Source: Ghiorsea sp.
GTDB taxonomy: Bacteria; Pseudomonadota; Zetaproteobacteria; Mariprofundales; Mariprofundaceae
Direction of reading: 5' to 3'
Length of the DNA stretch: 18,290 nt
Assembly: GCA_027053695.1 (NCBI GenBank)
Contig: JALUHL010000235.1
Location: 1-18,290 of the forward strand
The translations under genes were made by a program, and so were the position numbers. Positions within the stretch are counted from its first letter, which is position 1, and the number at the start of each line of letters is the position of its first letter. Positions 15,797-18,290 of the stretch are shown one piece after another. The notes beneath the pieces are model-generated. The model saw only the letters and a program-made list of their open reading frames with translations, searched no databases and was not told where the DNA came from.

Positions 15797-16822
15797 GTTT
15801 TTATGCCTGTGGGCACTCAAGCCACAGTCAAAAGCTTAACGCCTGCTGATTTAACCGATGATATTGGCGCTGAAATTATTTTGGGCAATACCTATCACCT
15901 GATGCTACGCCCGGGCGCTGATATTGTAGAAAAGATGGGTGGATTGCATCAGTTTATGGCGTGGGATAGACCGATTCTTACCGATTCTGGTGGTTTTCAA
16001 GTGTGGTCTTTGGGTGATTTGCGAAAAATTGAGCCTGAAGGCGTTCGCTTCCAATCGCATATTGATGGGTCTCGCTGGTTTCTAGGCCCCAAAGAAAGCA
16101 TGGAAATTCAACGCAAACTGGGCAGCGATATTGTGATGGCATTTGATGAATGCACCCCATATCCAGCCACTTATGATGAAGCTCGCGAATCCATGGAAAT
16201 GTCTATGCGCTGGGCAAAAGATTGCCGTGAATACTTGCCTGTGAACGACAGACAAGCCTTATTTGGTATTGTGCAAGGTGGCATGTATTCTGATTTACGC
16301 AAAGAAAGCCTTGCAGCCCTTGCTGAAACCGATTTGGAAGGCATTGCCATTGGTGGTTTGTCCGTGGGCGAGCCCAAAGAAGAAATGATGGCAATGATGG
16401 ATGCGCTTGCTCCACACTTGCCCGAAGATAAACCCCATTATGTCATGGGCGTGGGCACACCCGATGATTTGATTGAAGGCATTGATAGAGGCATTGATAT
16501 GTTTGATTGCGTGATGCCTAGCCGCAATGCGCGCAATGGCACGCTGTTTACTGATCATGGTAAAATCAACATCAAAAACCTAAAACACCAAACAAGTGAT
16601 GCGCCAATTATGGACAGTTGCACATGTTATACATGCAAAAACTTTTCTAGAGCGTATCTTCGCCACCTCTTCATGGCAAAAGAGCTTTTAAGCTCGCGCT
16701 TGAACACTTTGCATAATCTTCACTATTATTGTGATTTAATGCAAAGAGCGAGAAACGCTTTGGATGAAGGGCGCTGGCCAGAGTTTCGTGATGGGTTCTT
16801 AAAAACCTATCGCAATCAGTAA
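15701..16822 (+). CDS. tgt: tRNA-guanine transglycosylase
   Basis: Exchanges guanine-34 for preQ1 in tRNAs with GUN anticodons, a step in queuosine formation. 373 residues, normal bacterial length. Key residues line up with E. coli: general acid/base D95 ([11 protein letters not shown]), nucleophile D269 ([17 protein letters not shown]), substrate loop FGIVQGGMY and [10 protein letters not shown], and the zinc site C307, C309, C312 and H338 (SCTCYTC...TLHNLH). The start is a GTG at 15701, 9 bases after the htpG stop; the upstream sequence GATATAG gives only a weak Shine-Dalgarno site, and the protein aligns with known Tgt N-termini from this point ([18 protein letters not shown]). A 15-bp inverted repeat pairs the start region with early coding sequence. 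Downstream yajC and secD form the widespread tgt-yajC-secD arrangement. Confidence 0.97.
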   Translation: MSALSFKIIAKDEQGFARRGEVTLPHGKVQTPVFMPVGTQATVKSLTPADLTDDIGAEIILGNTYHLMLRPGADIVEKMGGLHQFMAWDRPILTDSGGFQVWSLGDLRKIEPEGVRFQSHIDGSRWFLGPKESMEIQRKLGSDIVMAFDECTPYPATYDEARESMEMSMRWAKDCREYLPVNDRQALFGIVQGGMYSDLRKESLAALAETDLEGIAIGGLSVGEPKEEMMAMMDALAPHLPEDKPHYVMGVGTPDDLIEGIDRGIDMFDCVMPSRNARNGTLFTDHGKINIKNLKHQTSDAPIMDSCTCYTCKNFSRAYLRHLFMAKELLSSRLNTLHNLHYYCDLMQRARNALDEGRWPEFRDGFLKTYRNQ

Positions 16823-16860
16823 GTTAGAAAGATATTTTAAAGTAACATAAGGATAAATAA

Positions 16861-17280
16861 ATGAACAATTCAACATTAACAAGCATGATTTCTAAAGCCG
16901 TAGCTGCATTATCAGCCGCACTTTTACCCGCAAACTTTGCCTTTGCCGCAGCAGCTAGCGATGGTGGTGGTATTATGTCTTTGCTGCCATTGATTCTTAT
17001 TATGGTTATTTTCTGGGTACTTTTAATTCGCCCGCAGCAAAAACGTATGAAAGCCCATGCTGAAATGATTCAAAACATCAAAAAGGGTAATAAGGTTGTC
17101 ACAGGTGGTGGCATTTTAGGCCGTGTAACCAACATCAAAGATGGTATTGCAACGATTGAAATTGCAGAAGGTGTAAGCATTAAGGTGAAACAAGATACCA
17201 TTACAGATCTTCAAGAAACACCTGAGCCTAAAGCAAAGAAAGAGCGCAATGTGGGCAAGGCAGACAAAAGCGCGAAGTAA
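16861..17280 (+). CDS. yajC: Sec translocon accessory protein YajC
   Basis: Small inner-membrane protein associated with SecDF and the SecYEG channel. 139 residues. The YajC membrane segment is at about 40-56 (SLLPLILIMVIFWVLLI) and runs into the diagnostic RPQQKRMKAHAEMIQNIKKGN, then KVVTGGGILGRV and the small beta-rich domain, ending in a lysine-rich tail. The N-terminus is longer than in E. coli (110 residues in total): residues 10-32 form a second hydrophobic, alanine-rich stretch ending AFAAAAS that looks like a cleavable signal peptide. A start at M9 is also possible. TAAGGA (16848-16853) seven bases before the ATG supports 16861. It lies 38 bases after tgt and 38 bases before secD. Confidence 0.95.
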   Translation: MNNSTLTSMISKAVAALSAALLPANFAFAAAASDGGGIMSLLPLILIMVIFWVLLIRPQQKRMKAHAEMIQNIKKGNKVVTGGGILGRVTNIKDGIATIEIAEGVSIKVKQDTITDLQETPEPKAKKERNVGKADKSAK

Positions 17281-17318
17281 TCAATAAATAAAATCAATAT
17301 TTAATTAAGGACAAGACC

Positions 17319-18290
17319 ATGCAAAAATATGCACCTTGGAAATTTTGGCTGATTATCACTGTACTCATTGGTGCAGCTATGGGCACAGCCCCCAATTTAA
17401 CAACCGTTCCTAGCTGGTGGCCGTCATCATTTAGCCAGCCTTTAAACCTTGGTTTAGACCTTAAAGGCGGTATCCATTTGGTGGTTGATGTTGATATTGA
17501 TAAAGTTATCAAGCAGCAAGTCTCAGATAGCATTGGCCTTATCCGCCGCACCTTGCGCGAAGAAAAAATCCGCTATCGCAAGCTCGATAGCAATGCCACA
17601 CAAGCCATGGTTGAGCTCAAAAACCCAGAAGATACAGACAAAGCAGCCCGCAAACTCAAAAGAGTCATGCTTGGATACGAGATGACAGAACCCGAAGATG
17701 GTCAACTTGTGTTCACCATTACCGAAAGCGAAACCAAAGAAATGAAATCGTATGCGATTGAGCAGACGATTGAAGTGATTCGCCGCCGTGTGGATGCTTT
17801 GGGCACCACAGAGCCTGTGATTATGCGCCAAGGCGACCATAGGGTATTGGTGCAAATTCCAGGTTATGAAGATTCAGCGCGGGCAAAATTGATTATTGGT
17901 CAAACTGCACAGTTAGACTTTAAACTTGTGGATGAAAAGGGCGATTTGGATGCTGCTGTTGCAGGCAGGATTCCAGCAGGGGACATGATTGCCTATTTTG
18001 AAGATGGACGCCCTATCTTATTGAAGAAGCGCACGGAATTATCGGGTAAAGATGTTGCCATGGCGCGCATCACCATTGATTCGCAAAGCAATCAGCCTGC
18101 GGTATCTTTAAAATTTAACAATCAGGGTGGTCGTAAATTTGACCGTTTAACCAAAGAGAATGTAAAAAAACGCTTTGCGATTTTGCTTGAAGGTGTGGTG
18201 CAGTCTGCACCTGTGATTCAAGAGCGTATCTCAGGCGGTACAGCTCAAATTACAGGTTCATTTACACCTGAAGAAGCAAGGAATCTGGCG
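17319..18290 (+). CDS. secD: Protein translocase subunit SecD (3' partial)
   Basis: Inner-membrane subunit that, with SecF, uses the proton gradient to complete export of proteins through SecYEG. The first 324 codons are present and the frame is open at the right edge. Seen are a first membrane segment (about 8-25, KFWLIITVLIGAAMGTAP), the SecD motif LGLDLKGGIHLVVDV, the P1 periplasmic head with IEVIRRRVDALGTTEP and VLVQIPGY, and the following segment with QPAVSLKFNNQGGRKFDRLT and AILLEGVVQSAPVI. The remaining C-terminal membrane domain is outside the window. The ATG follows TAAGGA (17306-17311) with normal spacing. It is too clearly conserved to be anything else, and its place after tgt and yajC is the classic one. 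Confidence 0.97.
   Translation, partial: MQKYAPWKFWLIITVLIGAAMGTAPNLTTVPSWWPSSFSQPLNLGLDLKGGIHLVVDVDIDKVIKQQVSDSIGLIRRTLREEKIRYRKLDSNATQAMVELKNPEDTDKAARKLKRVMLGYEMTEPEDGQLVFTITESETKEMKSYAIEQTIEVIRRRVDALGTTEPVIMRQGDHRVLVQIPGYEDSARAKLIIGQTAQLDFKLVDEKGDLDAAVAGRIPAGDMIAYFEDGRPILLKKRTELSGKDVAMARITIDSQSNQPAVSLKFNNQGGRKFDRLTKENVKKRFAILLEGVVQSAPVIQERISGGTAQITGSFTPEEARNLA

Noticed and set aside
1..18290. CRISPR array, tRNA/rRNA gene, insertion sequence, phage or defence system
   Set aside because: No regularly spaced repeats, no cloverleaf or CCA-ended segment, no transposase or integrase frame and no long unexplained gap were seen; the window is almost fully occupied by housekeeping genes.

Overview
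This is a dense chromosomal housekeeping window with no mobile-element genes, no tRNA or rRNA and no CRISPR array that I can see. Base composition looks moderately AT-leaning by eye. The gene set points to a Gram-negative proteobacterium: HflK/HflC with a DUF2065 protein, SdhE, DUF1841, YajC/SecD, a lipoprotein with a lipobox, HisZ and an AddB-type repair nuclease. The protein flavour lies between Gamma-, Beta- and Zetaproteobacteria. A Mariprofundus/Ghiorsea-like zetaproteobacterium is my best guess, but I cannot prove it from sequence alone.

Layout. (1) 1-5075, all plus strand: serC (5' end missing), serA, hisZ and purA, i.e. serine synthesis, then the regulatory subunit of histidine-pathway ATP phosphoribosyltransferase, then AMP synthesis. 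serA and hisZ overlap by 4 bases. A hairpin with a U-rich tail lies between hisZ and purA. (2) 5076-5165: a head-to-head pair of ATTCCC-N8-GGGAAT palindromes (dRS3-like) between the convergent ends of purA and an AddB-like gene. (3) 5166-8857, mostly minus strand: an orphan AddB-type Fe-S nuclease; a 49-residue zinc-ribbon protein on the plus strand; a two-membrane-segment small protein (DUF6111-like) and a DUF1841 protein sharing an ATGA overlap. (4) 8903-11456, plus strand: a FHA-GAF-class III nucleotide cyclase, an SdhE-like FAD assembly factor and a DUF1573/cytochrome c lipoprotein, tightly packed and probably one operon. (5) 11542-13720: hflK-hflC-DUF2065, the membrane complex that modulates FtsH. 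(6) 13823-18290: htpG, tgt, yajC and secD (runs off the end), joining a chaperone, queuosine tRNA modification and the Sec translocon accessory genes.

How it fits together. Most genes are well-known families. The points worth attention are mostly regulatory or architectural. A perfect 15-bp inverted repeat encloses the GTG start of tgt. A promoter before htpG reads both as sigma-32 and as sigma-70. A good promoter upstream of the DUF1841 gene places its transcription start on the ATG itself (leaderless mRNA). A class IIIb-like FHA-GAF cyclase leads an operon with sdhE and a fused DUF1573-cytochrome c lipoprotein. The hflKC and hisZ-purA blocks, neighbours in many proteobacteria, are here separated by about 6.5 kb. 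I did not find a convincing new defence or mobile system.
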